Source of the DNA: Eutreptiella sp. 'Long Island Sound 2002'
Lineage: Eukaryota > Euglenozoa > Euglenophyceae > Eutreptiales > Eutreptiaceae
Direction of reading: 5' to 3'
Length of the DNA stretch: 64,000 nucleotides
NCBI GenBank assembly: GCA_964036045.1
Contig: OZ038381.1
Location: 100,569,367 to 100,633,366 of the forward strand
Shown: one piece after another, positions 1 through 9,229 of the stretch
Numbering within the stretch: position 1 is the stretch's first letter
Layout: each line of letters begins with the position of its first letter
Translations under genes and position numbers: made by a program
The notes under the pieces: model-generated
What the model was told of the DNA's origin: nothing
The model's input: only the letters and a program-made list of their open reading frames with translations
The model's database searches: none

Positions 1-358
1 AGTAGGTCTGGTTGGAGATAACTTTTCGGTGCTGCAAAGTTTTGCGGCAGGAAAAGCGAGTGTGGGGTTGCGAGTGCAGAATACAATTTTGCGGCGGCTG
101 GTATACGCGTGCACGCGGTCGCGTAGGTCGTGGTATCTGTGCTGGGTCCCAGGAGAATGCAACCCGGCGGATCCTTTCAGCCGTATCCGGTCGGGGTGGA
201 GGGGAGACTATGCCGCAGCACAAGAGGAGGCCACACGTCGGCTGAGGTTGGCTATGGGCGGCCCCACGGTGTTAGTCCAGCATGTATGGACGTTGGAGCT
301 ACCGGTGATAAAGCAGCTGCAGGGTCATGTGGGCATGAAGGTCCGGAAACCTGCCTGA
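1..358 (+). CDS. C-terminal end of YR-retrotransposon pol (RNase H), 5' truncated by window
   Basis: The frame is open from the first base and ends at TGA 356-358. It contains an RNase H-like stretch with GDNFSVLQ near the start and then WVPGECNPADPFSR at about 140-181. The NPADPxSR signature after a WVP motif is typical of the end of the RNase H domain in DIRS/Ngaro/PAT-type tyrosine-recombinase retrotransposons. The same region is present in the element at 5,357-11,490, where it reads NPADPPSR. The protein would act with reverse transcriptase in cDNA synthesis. The element's 5' part lies outside the window, so completeness cannot be judged. About 60 residues follow the signature before the stop, as in the second copy. 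Family assignment is fairly secure; activity is unknown. Confidence 0.72.
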   Translation, partial: VGLVGDNFSVLQSFAAGKASVGLRVQNTILRRLVYACTRSRRSWYLCWVPGECNPADPFSRIRSGWRGDYAAAQEEATRRLRLAMGGPTVLVQHVWTLELPVIKQLQGHVGMKVRKPA

Positions 359-442
359 CACGCCGTAACGCCCTGCGTTTGGTCCTTGGGCCGTTGGCTG
401 CAAGTAGCTGGGCGTCGTGCGTGTGTCCTCCGAAGCGCCCTT

Positions 443-505
443 GCCCGGTGCTACAAACAAACACAACGGTCAACCTTTGGCCGAGCCGGGTGAGGGTGCA
501 GACGG
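443..505 (+). repeat. 55-bp direct repeat, copy 1 (hairpin-forming)
   Basis: The sequence from CCCGGTGCTACAAACAAACA to CCGGGTGAGGGT recurs at 1662-1720 with a few substitutions. Its ends are partly complementary (GCCCGGT and GCCGGGT). The two copies bracket the gene at 637-1587, as the B1/B2 repeats do in split-direct-repeat retrotransposons. Confidence 0.7.
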
Positions 506-636
506 GGACCAGCGGGGAGCACGGCGCCCGATAGCTCTGAGCATGCGAGTGTCTGCGTGGTAGGGGTACGGTGCGAATGGCGGTGAGGTAACCTCGCATG
601 TGTTGCGTTTGCGGTGCCTTAGTTTTTTTTTAACTC

Positions 637-1587
637 ATGCCAAGGCCTGTGGCGCTGCCGTGCTTCCACCCCCTGCCGCCGCCGGCGCCAGCACATATGG
701 GCCGGCGCAGGCGCCAGCGTGATTGGGGGCGTTGGGAGGAGGACCGGCAGCGGGGCATCGCACGCGCCCACCCGGTGCCGGTGCTGCGGGGATGGGCGCG
801 GGCGCTCACGGCAGCGGTGAGCGGTGCACGGCGCTGGGGAAAGATCGTGGACGCCGCGTGCGTCTTGTACGCGGTTTGCATGCTCTTCCCCGGCGCCCTG
901 GACCTGACAGCGCTCCTGGTGGGGGCGTTCGAGTACTTCATCAGCGTGGGAGCCTCACGGCCCGCGGCCTCCGTCAGCTTCACGGGAGTTGGGCTGGCGG
1001 TGGCCCCGGGGGCGGTCCGTGCGGCGCTGCGATGGAGATACGGGGCGGGGGCGACCCACGCGTGGAGAGCGCCGCGGCAGCACTTCCTGGCGGATGCGAT
1101 GCGCCAGGAGGTGTATAATATAATATTGCCCCTCTTGGACGCGGGGCCGTTCGGCCTGCGGGGCGTGCGGCAATGGGTCCCGGACCAGTGGTGGCATTTG
1201 CCACGGTGCAGGCTGGTGGTGTTGACTGGCTGGTGTCCGGGTCTGTTGGCGGGTAGTGCAGGACACGCGTTGGGGCTGTCGTACACGGGTTGGCTGGCGT
1301 GTAATCAGCATGGGACAGTTTATGTGGGTCAGGACCCGGATGCGGCCTTAGAACTCATCCGGCAATGGCTGCCGGTCGTGTGGGAGGCTTGGTACTTCTG
1401 CATGCCGCGGCCTGAGTTGTTGCAGGCACCGCCTGTGGTTGCGCGACCAGGTGCAGGGGTGCGGTGTTGGGAGGGTGCTGTGGGTCGGGAGAGGCTGTAC
1501 CGCGCTGCAGTGACCATTTCGGAGGACTGGTACGCGCGGCGGGTGCCCGTGCGTATGATGCGTGATGCGCCGGAATTCTGTGGCTGA
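637..1587 (+). CDS. Unrecognised 316-residue protein downstream of YR-retrotransposon pol
   Basis: An ATG frame of 316 codons ends at TGA 1585-1587. The start follows a T-run, and the first Met is the only reasonable one before an Arg/Trp-rich segment (MGRRRRQRDWGRWEEDR). The middle has a hydrophobic stretch (VLYAVCMLFPGALDLTALLV, about residues 72-91) that could be a membrane helix. The second half is Trp-rich (QWVPDQWWHLP, VVWEAWYFCMP). I recognise no domain or catalytic motif. It lies on the same strand as the preceding pol end and is enclosed by the 55-bp repeats at 443-505 and 1662-1720, so it is probably an accessory gene of that retrotransposon or a cassette captured between its recombination sites. 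Codon use is strongly GC-rich, like the neighbouring pol. Confidence 0.5.
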   Translation: MPRPVALPCFHPLPPPAPAHMGRRRRQRDWGRWEEDRQRGIARAHPVPVLRGWARALTAAVSGARRWGKIVDAACVLYAVCMLFPGALDLTALLVGAFEYFISVGASRPAASVSFTGVGLAVAPGAVRAALRWRYGAGATHAWRAPRQHFLADAMRQEVYNIILPLLDAGPFGLRGVRQWVPDQWWHLPRCRLVVLTGWCPGLLAGSAGHALGLSYTGWLACNQHGTVYVGQDPDAALELIRQWLPVVWEAWYFCMPRPELLQAPPVVARPGAGVRCWEGAVGRERLYRAAVTISEDWYARRVPVRMMRDAPEFCG

Positions 1588-1661
1588 CGCGGCAAGCGTG
1601 CTGCGGGCCGAGAGTGGCTGAGTGTGCTTGGGCGTCGTGGCCCTACCTTCTGACGTGCCCT

Positions 1662-1720
1662 CACCCGGTGCAGCAACCAAACACAACGGTCAGCCTTTGG
1701 CCGAACCGGGTGAGGGGGCT
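1662..1720 (+). repeat. 55-bp direct repeat, copy 2 (10-bp inverted ends)
   Basis: Second copy of the repeat at 443-505. Here the ends are perfect inverted repeats (CTCACCCGGT and ACCGGGTGAG) around a loop of about 35 bp containing CCTTTGGCCGA. It is probably the right member of the split-repeat pair of the first YR element. Confidence 0.7.
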
Positions 1721-1938
1721 GTCGGGGCCATGAGAAGTTACGGCGTCCGGCTACAGCGGCAAGAGTGCTGTAATTGACGCAATGCGACTGCGAGGGGGGG
1801 TGTCACGGCGTGGGCGTGTGTTGCGCGGGGTGCGTGTGTTGCACGGCGCGGCCGATCACGGCGCGCAGCCGGTATCTATTTTTTTTTCTTTCAGGGCAGA
1901 TTCAGCCTGCTATCATGTCGGTGTAGGGGAGTGTTTGC

Positions 1939-2023
1939 GCCCCAGACTCGCATACCGACGCTACTTATCGCTTTCTGTGTGCATGTGTTTTTGCTTGTTG
2001 GCAGATGTGAGTTTAGACCAAAA
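1939..2023 (+). repeat. 85-bp direct repeat, copy 1
   Basis: The stretch beginning GCCCCAGACTCGCA and ending GTGAGTTTAGACCAAA is repeated almost exactly at 2187-2271. The rest of 1588-2344 contains nothing else I can name; it is low-similarity 3' sequence of the first retroelement. Confidence 0.75.
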
Positions 2024-2186
2024 TGAGGTTTGCCATAAGCAAACTCAAGTTTGGTCTGTGCAGGATTGAGTGTATATGTGTCTGCACTGATTGTCCGCTC
2101 AGTTGTCTTTTATATTTTATATGTCGATGGCCCACCCACCCACCCTGGACAGTATCTATGGCACAGGCTGCCTTATGCGACATCAC

Positions 2187-2271
2187 GCCCCAGACTCGCA
2201 CACCGACGCTACTTATCGCTTTCTGTGTGCATGTGTTTTTGCTTGTTGGTAGATGTGAGTTTAGACCAAAC
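2187..2271 (+). repeat. 85-bp direct repeat, copy 2
   Basis: Near-identical to 1939-2023, differing by a few substitutions. The spacing of 248 bp and the T-rich tails suggest remnants of a split or terminal direct repeat. Confidence 0.75.
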
Positions 2272-2344
2272 CTAATTACCGGAAGAGCAACACATTGGGA
2301 CTAAGGGCTGAAAGTGCCTATGGCGGGGGCATTCCGTCAATCAG

Positions 2345-2565
2345 ATAGTGACCATCAACCCGCCTGTACATAGTATGTGGGGGCGGGGGCGATGGAGCCG
2401 CCACTTTCCGTTTTGTGCTTTACTCCGGCAGGTGGATATTGAGCTTCTCCTACGGGTTGCTGGCTGGACAAGGTGGTTCATCACGATGTGGAACAGGTAT
2501 GCGTCCCCACAGGTGGTTCCTGGCTCGTTGGGTGGTTCACGTGCCCTCGCGTCCCTTCATTACCG
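2345..2565 (+). repeat. Flank P of the satellite block
   Basis: A unique-looking stretch immediately before the satellite array. Its reverse complement is found at 40,177-40,370 and, for the last 30 bp (CCGGATAGGGTGTGAAGGAT), at 27,620-27,655. The shared junction shows that the array has a fixed left boundary. Confidence 0.7.
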
Positions 2566-2569
2566 GATA

Positions 2570-4735
2570 GGGTGTGAAGGATGTGCCACTGCTTACATGA
2601 ATGTGCGGCGCATCCTGCCACTGCATGCATGAATGTGTGGTACATCGTGCAGCTACACGAGTGCCTATGTTGCAATTCATACACCTGCATGCATGCGTGC
2701 ATGACATATTATGCAATGGTATGCGTGCATATGTGGCACATAATGCAACTGTATGCATGCCTATGTGGCACACTAAGCACTGCACGCATACCAGCCTAGC
2801 AGATACAACTTGTGTAGCAGAGTATGTGACCGCATGCATACATGTGTGACAGATTATGCGAATGCATTCATGCGTGTGTGGCAAATACAGCCTATGTAGC
2901 AGCATATGCGACTGCACGCATACTTGTGTGGCAAATCATGCACATGTATTCATGCCAGTGTGGCAGATACAGCGTGTGTAGCAGAATATGCGACTACATG
3001 CCCTGCGTGCGTGACTGTGTGGTAGATTATGCAGCCCCATGTGTTCGGCAGATTATGCAACTGCTTGCATGCCTATGTGGCAGATAGTGCAGTGCGTGCA
3101 TGCCTACGTGGCAGATTATGCAACTGCATGTCTTCTTGTCTGACCGGTTATGTGAATGCATGCATGCATGCCTGTGTCGCACATACCACTTGTAAAGCAT
3201 ACTGTGCCACATTGTGCAACCACATGTGTGGCACATTATGCTGCTACATGCGTGCCACTGTGGTTGATAATGCAGTGCGTGCATGCCTATGTGGCGGATT
3301 GTGCGGTTGCATGCATGCGTGTGTTGCAGAGACAGCTTGTGAGCAGAATATGCAACTGTATGTATACCTGTGTGAGAGATTATGCAAATGAATTCATGTC
3401 TGTGTGGCAGATACAACCCGTGTGCAAAATGTGCGACTACATGCATACGTGTGTGGCACAACGCAACTGTATTCATGATTGTGTGGCATATGCAACATGT
3501 GTAATAGCGTGTACGGCTGCATGCGGCTTGCCTGCTTGTGTGGCAGAGAATGTTGTGCCTGCATGCCTGTGTGGCGAATTTTGCAGCTACATACATGCTT
3601 GTGTGGCAGATACAGCATGTGTCACAGCATCTGGGACCGCATGCATCCGCGTGCAAGCCTGTGTGGCGGAATATGTGATTACATGCATGCGTGTGTGGCA
3701 GACCATGCGGTGCATGTGTGGAAAATTATGCCACTGCATGCCTGCCTATGGGGCAGATCCAGCTTGCGTAGCACATTATGCGACTACATATGTTGCAGAT
3801 ACAGCTTGTGTAGCAGAATGTGCGCGTGCATGCATGCATGTGTAGGAGATAAAGCTTGTGTAGCGGAAAATGCGACTGCATGCATACCTGTGTGACATCT
3901 CTGGAATGTTATGCAAATGTATTCATGCATGTATGGCAAATACAACGTGTGTGCAGAATGTGCGGCTACATGCTTACGTGTGTGGCAGATTATGCTAATG
4001 TATTCATGCTTGTGTGGCAGATACAACCTGTGTGGGGAATATGCGGCTACATGCTTACGTGTGAGGCAGATTCTGCAAATGTATTCATGCTTGTGTGGCA
4101 GATACAACCTGTGTGGAGAATATGCGGTTGCATGCTTACGTGAGTAGCAGATTATGCAAATGCATTCATCCTTGTGTGGCAGATAGAACATGTGTTGTAG
4201 AATGTGTGTCTGCATGCAACTGCATGCCTGCGTGTATGGCACAGAATGCTGTGCATGCATGCCTGTGTGGTGAGTTTTGCAAATTTGTGCATGCCCGTGT
4301 GGCAGGTACAGCATGTGTAATAGCATATGGGACCACATGCAATCGCATGCAAGCGTGTGTGGCAGATTATGTGACTGCATGTAGGCGTGCGTGGCAGACG
4401 ATGCGGCGCTTGTGTGGCAGATTATGCCACTTCATGCCTGCGTATGGGGCACATTCAACTTGCGTAGCTGATTATGCCGCTACAGGTGTGGCAGACACGA
4501 CTTATGGAAAATGTGCGACTGCATGCATACCAGTGTGACACATTATGTAGATGCATCCATGCCTGCGTGGCAGGTACAACCTGCGTAGCAGAATATGCGA
4601 TTACATGCATACTTGTGTGACAGGTTATGCAGATATATTCATGCCTGTGTGGCAATTACAGCGTGCATAGCAGAATATGTGACTACATGCATGCCTGCGT
4701 GGCAGAGAGAGCATGTGTAGCACAGCATGCGACTC
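2570..4735 (+). repeat. GCATGC/TGTGTGGCAGAT satellite array, forward orientation
   Basis: About 2.2 kb of degenerate tandem units built from two subunits. One is about 32 bp (TGTGTGGCAGATTATGCAAA plus TTCATGC). The other is about 49 bp (TGTGTGGCAGATACAACCTG, then AATATGCG and ATGCTTACG). Together they form an 81-bp dimer that is clearest at 3,980-4,150. Alternating purine-pyrimidine ATGCATGC runs recur in nearly every unit. Long open frames exist on both strands, but they translate into the same Cys/His/Met repeats in every frame and are by-products of the repeat, not genes. Confidence 0.9.
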
Positions 4736-4990
4736 CCTCCGTCCCTCCCTCCCTTACTCGCACATGCAAGTGTGCCTACGTGGCTTATTATGCACCAGGC
4801 GCGGCCGCGTGCAAGCGGCGGCTGAGCTTCTCTCGGGATTTGCCTAACGGCCCATTGGCTGTGCTATGCTATGCAGTGCTTTGCTTGCTCTCATCGGCTC
4901 GCGGGAGGAGGGGGAGGCAATGTGCTCTCACTCATGGCAGCAAAGCAATATTCGGTGGTCTGATCCATATCATTGCGGTTAGCTAATTGT
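4735..4990 (+). repeat. Flank Q of the satellite block
   Basis: Begins with a CCCTCC run and contains CACATGCAAGTGTGCCTACG, a CGGCGGCTGAG segment, a CTATGCTATGCAGTGC stretch and AATATTCGGTGGTCTGATCC. The reverse complement is at 15,440-15,690, and its first part recurs inside the inverse array at 19,550-19,680. Confidence 0.75.
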
Positions 4991-4994
4991 CCCA

Positions 4995-5350
4995 TTGTTT
5001 GACCACGACTGCGTTTAACGAGGCGCAGGGGGGTGGGGGGGGGGTGGCGCTAACGAGGCACGGGGGGGGGGGGGGGCTTTGGCGCTATTGGGGTGCACTG
5101 GCTTGGGGAAGTTTGGCGCCAACGACGCGCACGGGGGGGGGGATTTGGCGCTAAAGAAGCCCACGGGGGGGGGGGGGGTTTAGCGCTAACGAGGCGCGCG
5201 GGGGGGTTGCGAATGAGACGCGCGGGGGCGGTTTGGCGCTAACAAGGCACGGGGGGGGGGGTTGGGCCGCTAACAAGACGCGAGGTGGGGGAATTGGCGC
5301 GCTAACGAGGCAGGCGCCGGGGGGGGTTGGCAATCACGAGACACATAGTC
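4995..5350 (+). repeat. G-run tandem array (GCTAACGAGGCGCACGGGG units)
   Basis: About ten degenerate units of 30-45 bp, each with TTGGCGCTAACGAGGCGC followed by a run of 6-13 G. The same unit recurs at 12,270-12,470. With the array at 12,270 it brackets the YR retrotransposon and the GGCGGT array. Confidence 0.85.
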
Positions 5351-5356
5351 CCCCTG

Positions 5357-5497
5357 TACGCTGTATTGAAGTTCTAATGGAGGATGTCGGTAGCAGGGAC
5401 GGCAGCAATATCCACTTTGCCCGTAGTTCTGGACTGCAGGTTGCTCCCTTTGCACTGTGCAGTCTGTTTTTCATTTTTACATGAGCAGACAGGCCCA
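5357..5497 (+). repeat. Split direct repeat A1
   Basis: About 140 bp from CCCCCTGTACGCTGTATTGA to ATGAGCAGACAGGCCC, repeated at 11,166-11,311 with scattered substitutions. It marks the left end of the YR retrotransposon. Confidence 0.8.
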
Positions 5498-5682
5498 GTC
5501 GGAGGCACCCCGCGACTATGGGTGCCTTTCTCATGCCATAGGGGCGTTAGCAGCTCGCCAGGCTGGAGAAGTGGTCAGGGACGACAACAACCAGACCGGC
5601 CGACTGGGATACAAGGACGCGGAGGAAGCCGGGATGCCCCACAGTGGATCTCGTGAAGACGACGGTGGTGTGTTAGTGGGCC

Positions 5683-8058
5683 GTGGCGATGGCGGCCTGC
5701 CTCCAGCAAAGCCCAATGGAAGCGTTCGAGGGCGAGGGCGGGGGTACCAATGTGACAAGTACCAGGAGGAGCACGGTGCAGGTGTGCCCTGTGGACCCCT
5801 TGCGGCACACCAACCCGGTGCAGCCCGCGTGGAAGACCGGCCTGGGGATCAACCTTACGGTGATGGCAGTGGAGGAGTCACTGGGTCACACGACAACCCC
5901 GCGCCGACCAAGACCAGTCACGGTGACTGCTGGCAGTGGCAACGATGCAGCCCAGGCAGGAGCATACGACAACTTGGTACAGAAGCGCCCGGTGACTTCC
6001 CCGCGGCGCCAAACGCCGGCGGTTCCCGCGAAGCACGCCGACCGGGTGATGGAATCCACTGTGACCACAGTGAGAGGCTCACTAGGTCTGGCCCCCCTCG
6101 ATCCCGGTCCGGTGGCGACGGCTGCTGGTAAGGGCGGGGGTGCAGCTGCGGCAGGAGAACAGTGGAGCTGGGTATGCAGGACAGTGGTGGCCACATAGCG
6201 GCGACACGCGCCGGTGTTTCCCGCGAAGCAGGCTGACCGGGTGATGGAATCCACTGTGACGACAGTGCGAGGCTCACTAGGTCTGGCCACCCTTGATCCC
6301 GGTCCGGTGGCGACGGCTGCTGGCAAGGGCGGGGGTGCAGCGGCGGCAGGAGTACAGCAGAGCTTGGTACGGGGGTGGTTGATGGCCCCAAGGAGGCAAA
6401 ACTCGCACAGGAGGCAGTGGTGCACACTAACCAGGGGAATGGCCCTTGCTCGCCAAGCGCCATGCGTGCCCGTTTGGGCGGGGCCGGGCAACCCCAAGAG
6501 TGCGCCAGCGGCAAAAGTGAAGTTGGACTCGGCATGGAGGTGCCTGGTAGCCCCCTTGTTGCAGGGGAAAATGAATATGAGAAAGAGGACTGTGCGGATG
6601 TTGAAGAGCTCGTCGAATGGTGGCAAGACCAAGAAAAGGGTTGGGACTCGGACACGGTACTCGATGAGTGGGACGGTGTGAGGACGGGCGACGGCTTCAA
6701 TGAGGTGCACGCGACGGTGTTCTTCCCAGAAACTGCGGATGATCGGCCACTGGACCCGGAAGGGCAATTACTGCTGTGGGATCGCCACGTTCTGCTGCGA
6801 GACCTGCGAGGGGCCGTGCACCGGATACCGGTGCACATGGACAGGGACTACAGGCAGTTTGCAGCATGGTGTCCTGACCAGCTTGAGAACGTCATCTTCA
6901 TTGCGGGGGCTACGGTGTTGGTGAACAGCGTGAGCCTGCGAGACCTTCGTGTCGTGCCTGGTATGCTGCTGGAGATGAGAGCCCGACTAACGGGGGGAGC
7001 TGGGGACTCATTCCCGATGGCGGCGATGGCCGTCTTCCGTGTGCAGAAGTACGAAACCTGGAGGGAGTACCTGGCGGGCTCGTCGATGACAGCCGGAGCA
7101 TTGACACGCGCCATAGAAAAGATGATAGGCCTGTTTGCAGGAGACTTGCCCTCTCTGTTGACGAACGTCAGTGTCACATGCCCAGGATTGGAGCCAGAGC
7201 TTTTGTGGACATTGTTGGGATGCTTTGAGACGTATGCGGGCGCCCTGTTGGATATCTCTGTGATGCGGTACGTGCAGGTTCGCCGTGAAGAGTACCATGA
7301 TCCAGATGACTAGGATGCGTTGCACGAGGCCCGCAAAGAATATGACGAGGTCGAGTATCAGGTCCGATTAAAGGGGGCGAACAGAAAAGAACAAGATAAG
7401 CACCAGCGTGAGCTTGACAGTAGCGACGAAGGAGAGAGCCGGTACGAGGTCCTGAACCTGGAGAACGTGCGAAAAATCAGGAAGCGGCCGGGTGCGCCCA
7501 ACTGGATGGTAAGACTCAGCAAGGCCCTTCGAGACTACCTGCAGCAACCAGAGAGAGCGGAGGAGCATAGCCTGGCGAATGCCATATGGGAAGGTATGCG
7601 GAAGATGGATCGCCAAGGGAGTGCCTACTTGAAGGAAGAATGGAAGAAAGAGCACAAGAAAGAAAAGAAGAAGCGGCGCAGGGAGCGCAAGAAGGCAAAG
7701 AAGGCGGGCCACAAAAGCAAGAAAGGCAAGGGACGCAGGTCGAGAGATACTGACTTCTCCGGCGGCAGCTCCAGCGAGTCCAGCACCAGCTCGGACAGTT
7801 CGTCATCCTCCCAGTCCAGTGGCAAAAGTGGACGCCAGAAGGCCACACTACCAGCGAGCGCCGGACGCAAAGGAAAGGTGGAGATCCGGGTCGTGGCCGG
7901 GCGGTGGGAGTTTTGGTCCAAGAAAAGCCAGCGGTGGATAGACTGTACCAACCCGCCAGATGTGCCATGCCCCAAGTGTGGATAGCGGCACTGGTACCAC
8001 GAGGCCGAGGGCCTTTGGCTGTGGGGCCTGACTACGAGAGCATGGGGGGGGCGCGTTG
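5683..8058 (+). CDS. Gag-like ORF of the YR retrotransposon (frame change near 6,380; internal TAGs)
   Basis: Probable nucleocapsid-type protein. The first part (5683 to about 6,380) contains a tandem 65-residue repeat (copies at about 6,006-6,195 and 6,201-6,390) rich in Ala/Gly/Pro. The frame then changes within a GGGGGTGG run and continues from about 6,375 with an acidic region, a folded-looking domain, a Lys/Arg-rich basic tract (about 7,630-7,740), a Ser-rich tract, and a zinc-knuckle-like end, CPKCG then HWYHE. Two TAG codons (7311-7313 and 7983-7985) interrupt the second frame. Protein character is continuous across both, and the second falls inside the knuckle. A further TAG (6196-6198) separates the two tandem repeats. 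The frame closes at TGA 8056-8058. The start at 5683 is the first sensible Met in the repeat-bearing frame; an upstream in-frame ATG at 5481 belongs to a different frame. Confidence 0.55.
6006..6390 (+). repeat. In-frame tandem duplication, period 195 bp
   Basis: Two copies, with CCCGCGAAGCA at 6025 and 6220, of a segment encoding PAKxADRVMESTVTTVRGSL. The period of 195 bp is exactly 65 codons, so the duplication preserves the gag frame. Confidence 0.85.
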
Positions 8059-9222
8059 GATGAGGTGGACAGGGGGGGTCGGGCACTCCGCGAGGCCGTG
8101 CTGTAGTACCTGGATGCCATCCAATCAGAGCGTGGACACTCCTGGCTGTCGTCGGCAGCGCATGCCCTGGAGGAGGGCACCAGGAAGGGATACGCAGCAG
8201 CCCTTCGACGGCTGCGAAAGCACAGTCGGGAGCAGTTTGGGGCGAGCCCACGCCAAGTTGTGGAGTTGGAGATCAAGGAAATGGTGGCAAGTGAGAACGC
8301 GGAGGGGAACCTCAAAAAGTTACTGTCCGCCCGCAGGCATTTGGACAAGTTACGGTGCATCCCAGGATTGTGGAAACCGGGGACTGGCACGTGGTCAAGT
8401 GGTTGGCCAAGAGGCGGGTACGTGGCGAGTCAACCCTGGTACGCTAGGCGCCGATGGAATTGTTCGTCTGGCTGGCGGAGCAGATTGTGGACCTGGCAAG
8501 CGCCGAAATCGTGGCGCTGGCCTGCATCAGCGTGGCGTGCCTACTGCGTGTGGGAGAGGCGGCCACAGTGCGCACCAGTACACGTGGAGACGTCCGTTTC
8601 AACGGCGAAAAAGGGCGGCAGGCATGTTGGATGTGGAGGTCGGTCCATGGACAAAACGGTGGGTACTGTTCCTCTGGGAAATCCGACGACTCAAACACGG
8701 GCGTGCCGAGTTGCCCCTTTCCTTCCAGGACGCGACGGAGTTACAGGCGGGATGGAAAAAGATTGTTACAGGCTCCGACTTTGAAGGGTACAGGTGGCAT
8801 GCACTGCGTAGGTGTGGAGCGGCGGTCCTCTGGTTCTGGGGCGCCCGCATCCAGACGGTCATGCTGGCAGGAGGGTGGGTCACCCCCAGTGTCGCCAAGG
8901 GTTACCGCCACCCAACGCACGCGTGGTCCTGCGAAAGACGGATGCACCTCCCGGTTCCGGTGGACTGGGTGGGGGGGGGACGGGCGGAGCGTTCCAGTAC
9001 AGGTCAGAAGAACGACCTGTGGACAGTCTGTGGGCGCGATGGGTCCGAGCGGATCGGCGAGACGCTGCACCTCAGCGATGCCCTGGGACTCAGGCGAGTG
9101 CAGTCGGCACAAAGAGACGGAAGAGAAGGAAATCCTTGGAGCCCACGAGTGCCGCGCGCGCAGAGTACGACAGCGAGTCCAGCAGCGAAGGCGAATACCG
9201 GTTCATGGAGTGTGACCAGTGA
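8041..9222 (+). CDS. Tyrosine recombinase of the YR retrotransposon (frameshifted copy)
   Basis: Catalyses integration of the circular DNA intermediate by strand exchange rather than DDE integration. The N-terminal core-binding helices are in one frame (EEGTRKGYAAALRRLRKHSR, about 8,170-8,235). The box I arginine region LLRVGEAATVR is near 8,540-8,575 in the next frame. The C-terminal part in a third frame has RWHALRR at 8792-8812, then AGGWVTPSVAKGYRHP at about 8,867-8,915. The H-x-x-R, (H/W) and Tyr positions are all present, with Trp in place of the third His. Frame changes occur near 8,355 and in the AAAAAGGG run near 8,610. TAG codons at 8104-8106 and 8445-8447 lie inside homologous-looking sequence. 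A basic, Ser/Glu-rich tail ends at TGA 9220-9222. I infer one recombinase ORF; its exact start is uncertain. Confidence 0.65.
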
Positions 9223-9229
9223 AGTGTTG

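Noticed and set aside
2570-4735. Long open frames on both strands within the satellite, encoding Cys/His/Met-rich repeats such as ACVADYA
   Set aside because: Every register of the repeat is open and yields the same kind of peptide; unit length varies and destroys any constant frame, so these are by-products of the satellite.
6204-6838. Minus-strand open frames of about 300 codons opposite gag
   Set aside because: They are mirror frames of a GC-rich coding region and carry inverse copies of the gag tandem repeat.
7904-8620. First 240 codons of the long frame leading into RT as part of pol
   Set aside because: The recombinase and gag tail are encoded in the other two frames here; the frame in question has no protein-like homology before about 8,622.
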